A stretch of 64,000 nucleotides of DNA from Taeniopygia guttata (GCF_048771995.1 NC_133024.1:46352001-46416000); one strand, 5' to 3'. Positions 26,401 through 41,400 are shown, counted from the stretch's first letter. The notes: generated by a model not told the origin, from the sequence alone. Translations and numbers: made by a program.

Positions 26401-29400
26401 TGAGGTTAATAGAGACCTCTGAAGGTGGTGTAGGCTAACACCCTTTATCAAAACAAATAAACTGGAGCAGGTTGCTTGGGACCATCTGGGTTATAAATAA
26501 CTCCAAGGGTGGAGACTCCACAGGCACTTAGGGCAACCTGTAAAACATTTTAATTATTGCGCATATGTATTGAGTTGATGTGGAGTAAAGATACTTAGAG
26601 GGTAATGGCTGCTTCTGGTGAAAAGGTGGATAAGGAATTACCCAGTGTAATTTTTATTTTTATATTTTTGTTACAGAAAGGGATTTAGGAAAGCCAAAAT
26701 ATGACATGGACAGAACAGATCCATTAGAGAACAATTATACTCCAGTTTCTTCTGTGACAAATATTTCGTCTGGCCATTACCCTGTCCCTACACTGAGCAG
26801 TACTATTACTGTTATTGCTCCTGCTCATCATGGAAATAACACTACTGAAAGTTGGTCAGAGTTCCATGAAGAGCAGCTGGACCACAACTCCTATGGACGA
26901 CCTCCGCTGCCAAAGAAACGCTGTAGAGATTATGATGGTAAGTACATTTTAATTTTTCAATTACTTCCTGCAGCTATGATTGTCCCCTTTCTGAAAAGAT
27001 TGAGGTAATTCACCCTTCTTTTTCTGATCTTCTCTAGTATAGTGGGATTTTTCTATTTCATACTTCTTGATTGCAAATTTTACAATGTTACCACTTCTTA
27101 CTAACTTCAGACATCTTGCTGTTTTAGTGTTTGTCTATTTTTTTTACTTGCTAGGACTATTTTGTATAAATTAAAAATAGTATATTAAAAATTCGTTTAA
27201 AAAATCCAGTTTTACCCAGGTTTTTTGTCTTAGGTCGTGTTCTAACCAAATACTGTATTTGGTGGTTTTAACAATGGTTAGCACCTTACTGATCTCATCC
27301 TATTTCGTTCTATCTTATCTAGTAGACAGTTTTTAACTAGAAAGGTCTAGAGCTGGAACTTCCCAGGCCCATTTCATTCTGTATAGGTGTTTCTTAAAAC
27401 TGGCTAGGTTTTCACTTATCTCTGTCTTACGCTTTTGTTTTAAATGTCTTGTGCCAAAATACGCACAAGAGGCTGCTGCAGCTGGCAGTGCCTTAACCAA
27501 ACTCAGCCAGTCAACCTGTGAGCTTAGAAGAGTTTAGATCTTCCTGTAAAGTTGCTTCTGAGGGATTTAGTTGTTGTTATTATTGCGTACCACAATGAGG
27601 AGTTTAAGTTCTAGGCCAGTTTACATTCAGAACCCTGATTAGAAAATTTTTTAAGTAAAAAAATGGGAAACTGAGCTTCGAAGTGTTGGCAGAGTTGTAC
27701 TTATGAAGATAGCTTTGCCAGTGTACATCGCAGCAGCATGGAGTAAGTGGAATTGTGAATGTATCATTTTGTTCTGAAGTTTTCTCTCTTAAGGGGCTGC
27801 ATGTTTCCATCATACTTATCTTTCAAATTTTCATTTACCCTCTACTGAACTTTTGTTCTTGTTTAACATTTCAATTTAATATGCTCTATAGCTCTTCATG
27901 AAGATGAGGCAATACATACTGTTTCTCCACATCATGATCTGAGGAAGTGGGCATTCCTCTTTCTTCCTATTTTACCAGAGGGTGTTTCAGCCTTTTCCCT
28001 GTATTGCACTGACTGGTATTTTGGTGGTGTTTCTGCGGACACTGTAGCTAAATAATAGAAATAATAGAACAGCCTGGGCTAGAAAGGCCCTATTAAAGTC
28101 ATCTAGTCTAGCATCCCTACAGTAAGCATGGTTATCTTCAAGGAGATCTTGTTGCTCAGAGCCCAGTCCAATATGACCTTGAAAGTTTCCAAGGATGGGG
28201 CATCCACCGCTTTTCTGGCCAACCTCTTCCACTGTTTAATCACCCTCATTATAATAATTTATTTTTCTTATATTTGCTTTGCATCTACCATATTTTAGTT
28301 TCAAACTATGACCCCTGTCCTATCACTTCAGGTTCCACCAAGAAGTTTGAAATATAAAGGCTGCAGTGAGTACTTAAATTCACTGCTCTGAGCTTTCTTT
28401 TCTCCAGTCTGAACAGACCCAACTCTAAGCCCTTCCTCCTAAGAGAGGTGCTTCTGGTAGTTTTTGTGGCCCTCCTCTGACCTCCTTCTGTGTTTGGCTT
28501 GTTTGTAAAAGAAAAGAAGTGAATGTGTATTCATTTTTATTTATATATATTTAATATTTACAAATGCGTATGTTATATGTAAACATTAATCTATGGCAAA
28601 TGGTTATAATGTTTCCTGAAATAATTGCAAAAGAGGAAAAAATTGAGTGAATTTGCTCATGTTGGAATTTCATAATATTAACTTCTAACTTTTAATAGGG
28701 GCTTCTCAAACCTTGCGTCTGCACTTTTTGCTTAGAAACAAATTGATTTTGTTAATGTGGTGACATCTAGACTTCATTTTTTGCTTTCACCATTTGTTAT
28801 GATACAGTGTAGAATTAGCTCTTCAAGAATAATTAAACACTTTTGTCCTAGCAAGTTTCTGCAATGTGTGTGTGTGTTGACTGTTAAGAATAAAGTTAAA
28901 CAGTCAATTTCATTTTCTAATCTAAGCTTCTGCTGGTATGTGGAGCTCTTAATTTACAAACCACACATTGAATGTCTTGTATCTACCCTGAATCGAGCTG
29001 CAGCTGAATACTAACATCAGTTCTTTTTGATATTTCAGAGAAGGGTTTCTGTATGAGAGGAGACATGTGTCCTTTTGATCATGGAAGTGATCCAGTAGTG
29101 GTAGAAGATGTGAATCTTCCTGGCATTCTGCCTTTTCCAGCACAACCCCCTGTTGTTGAAGGACCACCTCCTCCCGGACTTCCTCCCCCTCCACCAATTC
29201 TCAGTCCTCCTCCTGTTAACCTTAGACCTCCAGTACCACCACCAGGCCCCTTACCACCTAGCCTTCCACCTGTAACAGGTAATTAAAAAAGATAAACTCA
29301 ATTTTTTTAATATAAAAGCCTGGATCTTACTTGAATTATATGCAATGCAAAAAGCTGTTTTGAAGAATTCCAGCTGTATTATGAAAGTTGAACTGTGCTC

Positions 29401-32400
29401 TACTGTGGCATAGCTTACCTCAAAAATTATTCTGTCTGATGATAATTGTTGCAGAGTGTTGAAATGCTGTTCTAAAATGCTGCATGCTAAATATGACTCT
29501 TTAATATGGAATAATATTTTCATTGTATTTAAGCAAAAGCATGACATGGCAAAAATCAATTCCTTCAGTATTATAGGAGAGGTTGTCCAAAATTGACTAC
29601 TGTCAAAGAAGGGAAAATCCTGGAAACAACTGACTCTTACTGTTTCATTCATGGTAATAGAAGTAAAGATAATTCATGACCACATCAAATTTATGCCTGA
29701 AAATATCATTTGGGATTAATTTTAAAACTAAACTTGTAACTAAGAAATAGTCTCAGCTTTGATTACTGTTTCACTGGAAAGTACTTCAGCTGAAGCACTA
29801 AAAGTTACATGAAAACTTATAAATGCCAGCCTGGCTGTCATTTATAAAGTAGTTGAAGTTTAGTGCTCAGTTGCCTTATGGCATAAAACTTGCCGTAACT
29901 AACTTATGTTAGTTTTATGGGATTATTCCTTTCTCTCTTTTTTTTCTAAGTTAGGTGTCCCACTTGGTAAAATTATTCAGGAGTAATTGATTGATATTTG
30001 ATATTGCTTGGAAGTTTCTTAAACTGTTTTAATTTCCTGTTGATAGTATATTTAAGAAAGATATGAATGAATGTATTTATTTCAGTTAACATAGAATGTA
30101 ACTTCCTCTGGTTTGGTCTGTTCTGCCTTACATGCTGTTTTCAAATCTGGTTCACAAGTTCAGATATATCACTTTATAACTTTTTCCAAAACCTCCTCTT
30201 GACAATGATTAAACTGAAGATCGGGCTTGACTGCTTAGCTTTGAAAGAGTCACGTTGCCTGTTTTAAAAAAAGTCAAACCAACCAAACAAAAAAACTCCC
30301 TCAATTTTAAGAAGCGTTCCATTGGAGTTGAAGGTTTCTTCTTGAGTGTTTGGAAACATAATTTCAGTCAAGTTAGTTATTGTCATCATAGCATATTTTT
30401 GTTATATTAAAAAATACTTTTCTACTTCAAAAATAGAATTTGTTTCTTTGATCAGCTTTTATTGAGCTTTGAAATGCTTCATTTGGTAAAGAGGAATACT
30501 GGTCTAGCAATAAAATTTTACTTGTAGAAAGAAGGTGTTTTGAGAAATGTTAAATGATTCAAATGCTTTTCTGTCTAATCCAAGTTCTGAGTCATTTGCT
30601 GTTGGGGGTGGTTTTGTGTGATTTTATGGTACAGCATCAAGTCTGCATCTATGCCCTCTCAGCCCTTTTTTTCTTAAATAACCTTAAAAGCATTTCAGAT
30701 CAGTTTCCTTACGAAGGGAGTGTAATGAAATTGTAGTGGATAATAAATGAATGCAGGATTTTCCTTTGTTTTTGACAGGACCACCCCCTCCCCTTCCACC
30801 ATTGCAGCCTGCTGGCATGGATGCCCCCCCAAACTCAGCAACCAGCTCAGTTCCTACTGTTGTTACCACGGGTATTCATCACCAGCCGCCTCCTGCTCCA
30901 CCCTCTCTTTTTACAGCAGGTGTAGTACTGAGGCTTTGCCCACAAGGTTTGCTAAATAGAATAACATTGATTCATATTATACTGTACTTTATAGAGATTA
31001 TAATGGTCATAGTTTGGGAGAATGTTTGTATCTTATAGATTGTGACAGTAAATTAACATCCTTCTTTTCAGACTTAGTTCAAGACTGAAGTAAAATTTGC
31101 ATATAAATGTGAATTTTGACTGGAGAGTAATATTTTCTCTGTGTTTAAGCAGAAAACTTGGCATGACCATTTTTATGATAGTGGTTATACAACTTTTTTA
31201 TTGTAACTCTATCTTGTAATTAAATTAAATATTATATCTGAAACCTTAAGGGTTTTAACTGCAATTTATTTTAATTAGACAATTTCTTTGTTACCAGAAA
31301 CGTATGACACAGATGGCTATAATCCAGAAGCTCCAAGTATAACAAATACTTCAAGACCTATGTATAGACATAGAGTACATGCCCAAAGACCAAATTTGAT
31401 AGGACTCACATCAGGTGATATGGATCTACCACCCAGAGGTATGCTTTCAAAGCTATACTTAGTTAGTTTAGTTGATTTTCTTACATTAATGCAGGTTGAG
31501 GAACTTTCCAGAAAATACTGGAAAATATAGCATTTTCCTAAAATCTTCTGGAATTAAGAGATGTTTAGTTGAATAGGGAACTATGTCTATAATTTCTTTG
31601 TGTGTGCATTTTTACAGGTAGAATGAAATCTCTCGCTAGAGTATTGCACAGTTTACTGTTAGCTGTAGTAACTGGTCACTTTGTATATCTTTTGAACAGA
31701 AAAATGTTAATGTTTCTATAGTAGAATCTCAGGATGATTTTTGCTATAGAGAGGAGGGAGTCATTTTTATCTCTTAGCAGTTTTATGCACGAATAATCTT
31801 AACCTCACAGTTCCTGTGGTCCTGAGAAGAAGCAGCAGCACACAAAATAAGAATGGAAAAGGGATAAAACCATTTTTAATGTGGTTTTTATTTGCATTTG
31901 TATGTATTTCTATTTAATCTTACTATGTTTTTGTTGGTGTATTTTCAGTGAGGAGTCCCCCAGTGTGATACCTGTTCTTCAGCAAAAGTGACTCCTTTCC
32001 CAGTCCATCCATAAATCTTGCTCCTAGGTGTTACTGCCCTGGAGTACTGTGCATTTCCTATCATGACCATTTTTATGTGTGTCATCTAATAGTAGAATGG
32101 AGGTTAGCTGGAATGGTGTGAGCCTCAGAGTATTGCATGGGACATTGTGAATCATTGTGAATCAGAGCGCAGTCATCTCAAGGCAGATGCCTTCTGTCAC
32201 ACCTCTTTTGTTTTCTGTATGTGTGATGTTACTGTGACAAAATGAGTGCTATTAGCTATTTTGATCTGTCAGAACATCTGTTGATAGTTAAGAAGTCTGT
32301 GACCAGGGTTTGATTCAGTCAAAACAAGAATCATAGTAATTTCAAAATAAACAATCGTGCTTTTCAGTGCAAATTCAGTATGAGCAGAACACTTTTTTAC

Positions 32401-35400
32401 AATCAAATGGGCAGAACATAAATTTTAAAAAAGTAAAATCTTCTCATCTATTTACAGAAAAACCTCCTAATAAAAGTAGTATGAGAATAGTGGTAGATGC
32501 TGAATCCAGGAAAAGAACAATTGGTGCAGGGGATGGTGGAGTTCCTACAAAGAAGACTTGGTTTGACAAGTGAGTGACTGTTAACACAGTGTTGGCTTAA
32601 GGGCTAGAATTTAATGAATTGCTTTATTGTAATCTGAAACATATATATATATATATATATATATATAAATTGCAAACAAGTGAAACTGTGAGTGCACTAA
32701 TGGTACTAAAGTAAATCATAATATAGTGTGAGCTGTATTTATTTGACTGTCTTCTATCAAAGGTAGTATACAGATAGATGAAATTGCTTTGGATGATGCT
32801 AAGATCTCTTCTTTGAAAGTTGGCATGATATAAGAAACGGGGAAGCTGCAGTGCAATAGTTGTTAGAGATGACTGATTTTAGTTGTGAAATGTGAATTTT
32901 ATCACTGCTATTTTGATTTGAGTTGCCAGGTATGTTACTGAGAAAAAACAGAGGGCAAGCTTGGAAGGGATTTTGAGAGATTGCTGGGAGTGAGGAGAGC
33001 CTTGAAGTGATAGTTATTTGAAACACTAGTGGGGAAGTTTCATGGAATAGCTAAGATTTTGGAGAGAAGCAATTAAAAGTTAGGAATTACCCTGACATGA
33101 GCAAATAAATATGAATTATCCCACAGATTTATGTTCTGGGGTATGCTGAGAATATCAGTGGGGAAGATAGCAGTTGTATTGGGTGTGTGACCTGTACTCG
33201 CCTTCACTTTTCTAAAACTGCATTATTTTTTAAGTCTGCAGATCTTTGTGTCTCATACACATATGCTTCTGTGTAAGCATATACAATTTAACACTGTGTT
33301 TTCTAGTTTTCTATGGATTTCTGGCTTGATTTTTTATTTGTTGCAGGCAAAATTTTAACAGAACAAATAGTCCAGGTTTCCAGAAGAAAGTACCATTTGG
33401 AAATGAAAATACAAAACTTGAATTGAGAAAAGTTCCCCCAGAACTTAACAACATCAGCAAACTTAATGAGCACTTCAGTAAGTTTGGAAACCTAGTCAAC
33501 TTGCAGGTAAGAGTCAACAAAGAGAAAGCAGTATGCTTTGATGTAAAGGTAGTGGTAGCTGCTAAAAGAAGAATGCCAATTTTTTTCCTGGTTCCATGAA
33601 ACTCTTTATTATTTTCCTAACTTGTTTCTTAAAAAAGATCTCATTGTTTTTAATGATATTGCCATTGAAGAAGCAGAAATGAAATGTTCTAGACTTCTTT
33701 TAGATTTTGAACAAACGTGTTCCTCAGTGATAAGACTTTTAAGAGACATTGTTTAAAACATGGAAAATTGATTGCATGTGGATTTTTCTCACTGTTTTTA
33801 TCAAGTTTGGATCATAAATGCTTTGTATATTCAGAGATAAATTGTAAATACAAAAAACCTGCATTTCTCATGCAGAAAGCAGTCCCTGTGACATAATTGG
33901 TTTCCATGGTAATGATGATTTGTCCCTTAAAATTACTTTGTGATTTATTGGAATCACCTAATAAGCAATTGAAGAGAGAGGAAAGCAGTGAAATAACTAG
34001 GGCCTGACTTAAGCTGATGTTACATATTGCAGACTGCACATGTAGTATCAGTATTTCATACTCAGTCTCAAAGCTACTCAATGTGACCTTTCACCATGCT
34101 TCATTATCAACAAGTTTCAGATGCTGTCATGCATTTTTCTAAACCCTTTATTGTTTGCACTGAGGGCTGGAATGAAGAAGTGCAACAATATTTTTGTACA
34201 TCCTGATACCATACAGAATAAACACTCTGTGCCTGTCTGAACACCTGCGGGATTTTAAACCTCTCCTAATTGCTATTAAATATTTCTTAAGCTTTTCTGT
34301 AGTTTACCTAAGACTATGGGTGTATTAGCAGGCAGTATTATTCATTAAGGCAAGTAAAACATGGATGTATATGGAGAGACAGATATGTACACGAAGACTG
34401 GAAGCTATGCTCTTCTTGCAAAATGTATAGTCTTGGCTTTTGAAGCAAAATTACTGTGTTAATGCTCAAAGGAAGAAAATCAAAATGAGCTTTGCTGTCT
34501 AGCTCTGATATTACATAGGACATTTACTATCTGACCTCTGCATTTTACGTAGTAATTTTCTTTACTTTGCTGATGCTTCCTTTTGTCTTTCAAACAACTG
34601 CTCATATTTGCAAACAGGTTGACTGGGGGTTTTGCTTTACTTTGTTTGTGTGAGGCTTTTTAAACTATTCTTAAAATTTATTAGCATAAACTCAAGGTTA
34701 ATTTTGACACCAGACCTTTCAAAGGGGCTCATGCATGGAAAGTATTTATCTATTGACAAATATTGGGTGTAAACTGTAAGCGTCTAAGCCTAAAAGCTAA
34801 TGATTTAATTATAATTTAGACACAAATGAGAATCCTCTGTGTGATAAGTTTTGTTCTTCTGTTTTAAATCTTAGGTTGCATATCAGGGTGATCCAGAGGG
34901 TGCCCTTATTCAGTTTGCCACACATGAGGAAGCAAAGAAAGCTATATCAAGTACAGAAGCAGTATTAAATAATCGTTTTATTAAAGTTTATTGGCATCGA
35001 GAAGGCAGCACACCACAAATCCAGACTACCACACAGAAGGTAGAGGATCTAAGTCTGTTTTAGTATATTTTGTAAAAAAGAATCTTCAAAACATTTTTGA
35101 GACTGTTTATATCAAGTAAACTAAGTCCCTTTGAAATAATGACTACTTCATGTAATTAATTTCCAAAAGTCACTCTTCAGCTGTAAATTCTTTGACCTGA
35201 TATACAACGTTCAGAAGTTGATGAGCAAAATGAGACTGAAGGTATTTAAGGAAAGCCCTTCTGTGATTTTTGGTGTAGTCCACTCTGTTATCATGTCAAG
35301 CAAGATTTGATGCAGCTCTCTGCTGAATAACATGTATTTTGATTTAGTTAATACAGGCTTTTAAAATTTCTTCTGGTGAACATAAGAAAGGAAGCAGAGT

Positions 35401-38400
35401 TATATTTCTTTTCATGAAAGATAATGTCCATTTTCTTCCATGAGGTTCTGGTTTTCCCCTTGCCCTTGCCCTTGCCCTTGCCCTTGCCCTTGCCCTTGCC
35501 CTTGCCCTTGCCCTTGCCCTTGCCCTTGCCCTTGCCCTTGCCCTTGCCCTTGCCCTTGCCCTTGCCCTTGCCCTTGCCCTTGCCCTTGCCCTTGCCCTTG
35601 CCCTTCCCTGTTGAGCATGCGTATTGTATGAAGTAACAGAAGAATTGTTTTACACATAGGTGCCTCTGTGTATACACATCTAAGGACTTGCAAACAACAG
35701 TGGAAGAGAATAACTGCATTACAGAGACTAATTTTCTAGGAAGGGATCAGGGACATTTTTAAGTAGGGGGATAGATGCTGATCTCTATGATATCCAGGGA
35801 TAGAATGTCTGGGAATGGATTGGAGGTGTATCTCAAGAGGTCCAGAGTGGGCATGATGCATTTCATTGCTGAGAGAGTGGTCAGACAGTGAAACTAGTTT
35901 TCTAGAGAGGTGGCTGATGGCCGCAAGCCTGTCCCTCTTTAAGAGGTATTTGGACAGTATCCTTAGCAATGTGCTTTATCTTTTGGTCAACCCTGAAGTG
36001 ACCAAACAGTTGGACTAGATTATTGTTGCAGGTCCCTTACAACTGAAATGCTCTAATCTACATTTTTTTATTGAATTGCAGAGGAACATTTGGAAGTTGT
36101 CATGTTTGTAGCAGCATTGGCAACATTTTAAAAAGTAAAACAGCAATTACTGTTGTGAAGGGTAGGTCTGTAACCTGTGTCAGGCCAAATCAGAGTTGTC
36201 AGCAGTACGGTAGTGGCTGTACTCAAGCAGAAGAGGAACCTTGAGTTCACCATGGCTCTCTGGGTTATTGAGTTGAGTCTTCTCAGTTAGTGGCTGGTGT
36301 ATCAAGTCCTTCAAAATATCTGTGTCCTGCTCTATTGGATTTGCCATCAGTGTGGAGCAGCACATTCTGCACTTCAAAAATATGAGACAGACTCTGTAGA
36401 AGAAATGGTCACTTAATTATATATGCTGATATAATATGTGAATGACTTGTTAGAAGATTCTTTCAGTTGCTGCTCTGAGTTGAGAATTCCTACTTTCTCT
36501 TGATGGTGTGTGTTGTCATCATTTAGAATCAGTGATCTGATTTTCCATGGCAATCCTGCTGTACAGCATTTTAACAGTTTTCTTTCTCTCCTTCTTTGTA
36601 AGAAATGCCCTGAGCTTTATCTTCAAAAACTCGGTTGTAATGACATCTCACTGTCTTCTCTGTTTTTATCCTTTAGATTTTATCAATATCCTTAATGCTT
36701 TGTCTAAAGTAGTGCTGCTCAAAATGGGTTATTTTCTAAGCTTCATTTTCATCTCAGCCGGAAGAGGGCAGTGGAGTACATAATTTGCATTCCTGCAGCT
36801 ATTCCCCCTTACTCAAAGGATAGCTTGGAGTATGCTATCAGCTTGTTTGCCCCTTACGCTATTCAGAGTATTATTGGAGTATTAACTCTATATTTCCAAA
36901 CAAACATGCAATCTATATATTTGATATTTTTGTATTCCCATAATTTTTAGTGATGTCAACAGCTTCCAATCACACCACCTTTAGCAAGTTAACTTTGCTG
37001 GTTTGAGAATGAATTCCCCTTAGTCCTGGGGACAGTTACAGATGTTCCTGCCTCACCAAGAACACCCATTCAGCACATGTCAGCAGACTGCATTTTGAAG
37101 TCTGTTGTCAGCAGCAGAAGGCACACAGTAACAAGAAAAAACTTTGAACAGGAAATTAAAATTTTAAGTACAATGCTTCTATGTTCTTCTACTCCAAGAC
37201 ATAACATTTAACAAATTGTTGAGTCAGTAAACAGGTATTTTTTGTTCATAAGTCTTTCAGGAGCACAAATATTTACTTCTCTTTTTGTTGAAATTAATAT
37301 TTGGTATCATATCTGAGTAGTATGGAAACCTTATACTTCTTCATATACTATAAATATTTGTATTTTTGTCAAGATTTCTGTTATGTTAATTAATTTCACC
37401 CGTATTTGTAATGACTTCGAAACAGATTTTGTCTATTGGGCACCAGGACAGGCTTTTGAATTTTCTTTCGTGTAAAGTCAGTTGACTTTAAGTTGTCCCT
37501 TCAGTAGTATCTGGTCCAGCAAAATTGCTTCACCATTGCTATTTTATCAGCAGGATTACTTTGGAAAATTTTTGCTGTAGAATTTCCAAGAGTACTTAGA
37601 TAAAGATGTAGGAGCCAACTATAATAAATCACCAAATAAAAGGCTTCTGCCAAGAAGCAGAAAATAATATGCTTTCTACATCTGAGACAGGAAGTTCTGG
37701 GCCTAAAAGGCAGCACAAAGAGATTTAGGTTAAATACTAAGAAAACATTTTCTAATGCCGAAGCATACTGAAGCACTTTTGCCTAGGGAGGTGACAGGAC
37801 CTGTTTCATCTGAAATCTGTAAGAACGAGATAGATAGATACTGTCAGTAATGGCATAACTGACTTTGCCCTACAGTGGAGAGAAATGGATTAGGTGACCT
37901 TCTGAGAGCTATAAATACGACAATAAGCTTGCTTGGAAACATATTTTTTGGTCTTAACTGTTGAATATTTTTGTCGAAGGAAAAAAAGGAAAGGTGTTAG
38001 CTGTCAGGGTATATCCATTGTAGATTCAAAGATTATCTGCTCTCTTTTCTTCAGTCCCATGACTGAATGTTTCTATATCCTTTTTTTCTATTTTGACCAA
38101 GTTAAACACATAGGAGATAAAAAGTGGGACATATCACTGTAAAAAGTGAGAGTCTTTGTGGTACAAGTTTGTATTGTCTTTTCATAACTATATGGTTGAT
38201 GGTGAAAGAGTTGATGGTGTAAGAGGAATCAGAAGACCAATTTATTACATTTTATTTTGTTCTAACAGGTAGAATTAAAGTTAGGCTGAGTAAATGTAAT
38301 TAATAGAAATAAATCAGTTTTTTGGTCACTTCTGTAAGCTGTAAGTGCAAAATGAATGTTATTGCCACTTGCGCTAAACAAATACTCAGTATAACATAAT

Positions 38401-41400
38401 AAATATCATTAAGTGGTTGTTTATCCCGTCAGGTGAATGGTGGAAGGGAAGGAGTTTAAACATAAATTCTGTTGTAATTTCATTGTGTACAGCGAAATGA
38501 CACTGTGGCAGCCTTCTGTTGTTAATCTTGCTCTGTGCCTTTTGGGGGCTGGGGCGGTGTTGCAGGTGATCCAGCCCTTAGTCCAGCAGCCCACTTTGCC
38601 TGTAGTGAAGCAGTCAGTGAAGGAGCGGCTCGGCCCAGTACCTGCGAGTAATATTGAACCTGCAGAAGCACAGGGTGCTAACACAGAAGTCGCTCAGGTT
38701 TGTATTGTGGTGAGAAATTCAGTTGCCTGTTCTTTCTGAAATAGGTTCTGTAGTGTATGAATGTACCAGTTAGTTCTGTGGTGTAAGTACACATTTACTA
38801 CTTCAAAGTGCTTCTGCTTACATTGTTAGTGATGCTTTCCTATTAAAGTGTTCCTCAGTGCAATGATATTTGGCTTTTTTACCTAAGCCCGGTGCTCAAT
38901 TTTTTAGTATTTTAGCTTTTTACATAGTTTAAAAAGAAAAACTGAAAGGATTTCAGACTATTTCAGGATTGTTGTGTTATATTGCTGGTGACAGATTTTG
39001 AAATAAAGTCAGTCTCTATCCAGAGAACTAAAACCTAATTTTTTTTAATGTGTACGTATTTTATCTGTTAAACACCTAAAACCGTTAGAGAATGAAGCTC
39101 TATATCTAGAAGAATTTTTAGAATTTGTTCATCTCCCTAATAGAAGGAAGAATGTAACCACAGTACCATGTGAATAATGACAGAACCTGGTGTGTTACTC
39201 CCATTAGAAATAGTATTTAATGTTTTATTATATTTGCAACTTTTCCTTATTAGCATTATACTGCTACTTTGGTTTTACCTCTGGAAAGGAAGACCAGCAC
39301 AAATCAGAACACATTTGTAGTTTAAATTCCAACAATTTCCTGCATTTGATGCAGATGTAATCTGCAAATAGCAGATTATAGAACACAAGATCTGTAGTCT
39401 ATTCAAAAGGGCCTGTGCAGATAATCCTCTGCCAGCTAGCATGTCTTGAACTTCCTGCAAAAAATATGTAGGATAATCTTTGATTCCGAATTTGGCTTCG
39501 TATTTGTCTTACCCAATTATAGACTTATATAAATTACAAAATCAAGTATCTAAAACGAATTTTATCAATTGTTTGAATATTTTTATCTTCTTGTTGCTTA
39601 AAAGTCTATGATTTTATTAGTTAAATACTTTTTCTAAATTGCTAGTGCTTGTAGTGTACATTTGAATTATAATTTTGCTTTGTTTTCTCAGAATGTGACT
39701 AAATTATCTGTGAAGGATAGACTGGGTTTTGTGTCGAAGCCAGTTACTCCAACAACAGAAAAAGTAAGAAAATGTCTCGTATTCTCTCCTCTCATATTTA
39801 TTTTCAGTAGAATTAATTTTTTTATCAAACCCCTTGTGTCAATATTGTTTCATAACTATGAATAAAACAATTTGTGAAGGATTAGTTTTGGGAAGCATAA
39901 TAAGTTAAAACTCAGTAGATGGCTAAATTATTATAAGAAGGATAAAAGCTGCTATTTTTTTGATTTTTTTTTTAATCTGTCAGGTTCCTTTTATTCAGTC
40001 ATAAAAAGAACTTAATATGTTCCATAATCCTCACTTGTTTAGATGTATACAAAAATAAATTTTAAAAATAAATAAATTTTGACATTACATATGACACTAT
40101 AGAAGGCAGTTCTGTAAACTGTTTCTGGACTTCTGTGCCCCTTAAAAGATGATGCTGTAAACATTTACCGTTTTATTTGGTTTTACAATTTGCAGTACTT
40201 GTGAAAAGATAATGGTGAAAATTAATCAGTATAGAAAGGTAAGGGGGGAAAAGGTGCATCTGAATTGCGGTTATGAGCTATGTATTTTGGCCAATGGTTC
40301 CAATTTTCAGAATACAAAGTGGTTGATGTGTTTACTATAGTAGCAAAGTTTGTAATGGATGTTTCCAGATCTATTTAGCACTTCAGGGGATAGGCTTCCC
40401 CAATGTTTTTAACATTCATTTGAGAAAACTTGTAGAAAGACAGAAAGTTTTACCTCATAACAGGATTCCTTTGTCTAGGTATGTATCTTTTCTGTGGGGA
40501 ATTAGCTTGACCTGAAATAAATGAAGCATCCACTGTATTTCCTCACACACATTCCCCTCCCTCCCCTTTTCAGTATGACAGTTAATGGATTAAGTGGCAT
40601 CTAACAGGTAAAATTCACTCCAGAGATACTTAACATAGAAAGGCAACAATACTTGAAGTTGATAATATTAGTTGTCATATTAGAGAATGTGTCTTTGATT
40701 CATTTCAAGCCCAGCAGTCCACCTGAATGCATTGATCAAGGTGTCTTGCCTGTATTTCATTGTTAGTTTGATTAGTTCCATTCTTGGTACTCTAAATTAG
40801 TTGCAGATAAATACCTTGCTGTGTATTCCTGATCTACATTTTACATACATAACACGTGCTTACTTTAGAAATAGGAAGTCTGCTTCAGCTTGCTGCTTGA
40901 ATGGAAATACTTTCTTTTCCTCATTGTGTAAGAGTAGAGTTACCCTGAAACACTTTTCTACAAAGAGTAAATTTTATGCTAGGATGTTTTTCTGTTCTGT
41001 TGTCCTACAGTACAGATGGGATTTTGCTGAGCGGCTGGGCTGTTCACTGGATGAGTTGTGAAGAAGCATTTTTAGTAGGATTCTAAAACCTGATTTGACT
41101 TATTTTTACCTACTACTGCCTCTTTACAAGGAAATAGCTTGCTTAGTTTGCAGTCATTGTATTCTATAACCATTAGAAGTAAAATGATTGACATCCATCA
41201 AAAAACAGAGGTGTCATGTCCTAGATGGTTTTTTTTGCACCTTATGGTTTGACAAGAACTTTGCAGTGAGAAAGCAGGTAGCTATTCTTCTCAAAGAGCA
41301 GGAGGAAAAGGTGCTAAAACAATCATTGTGTATAGGGACTTATAATTTGTGGGCTTGTGAAGAGATTCATGCTATTCACACTATTGCTTCTCTTGAATAG

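Noticed and set aside
35348..35719. Long minus-strand frames of Gly-Lys and Gly-Gln dipeptides, and plus-strand Pro-Leu and Cys-Pro frames
   Set aside because: All are produced by the hexanucleotide array, which is open in several frames because its unit length is a multiple of three; no flanking coding signal.
36160..36380. Possible extra repeat directly after the first intron 12 CR1
   Set aside because: Slightly higher GC and CR1-like phrasing, but no segment I could match with confidence.
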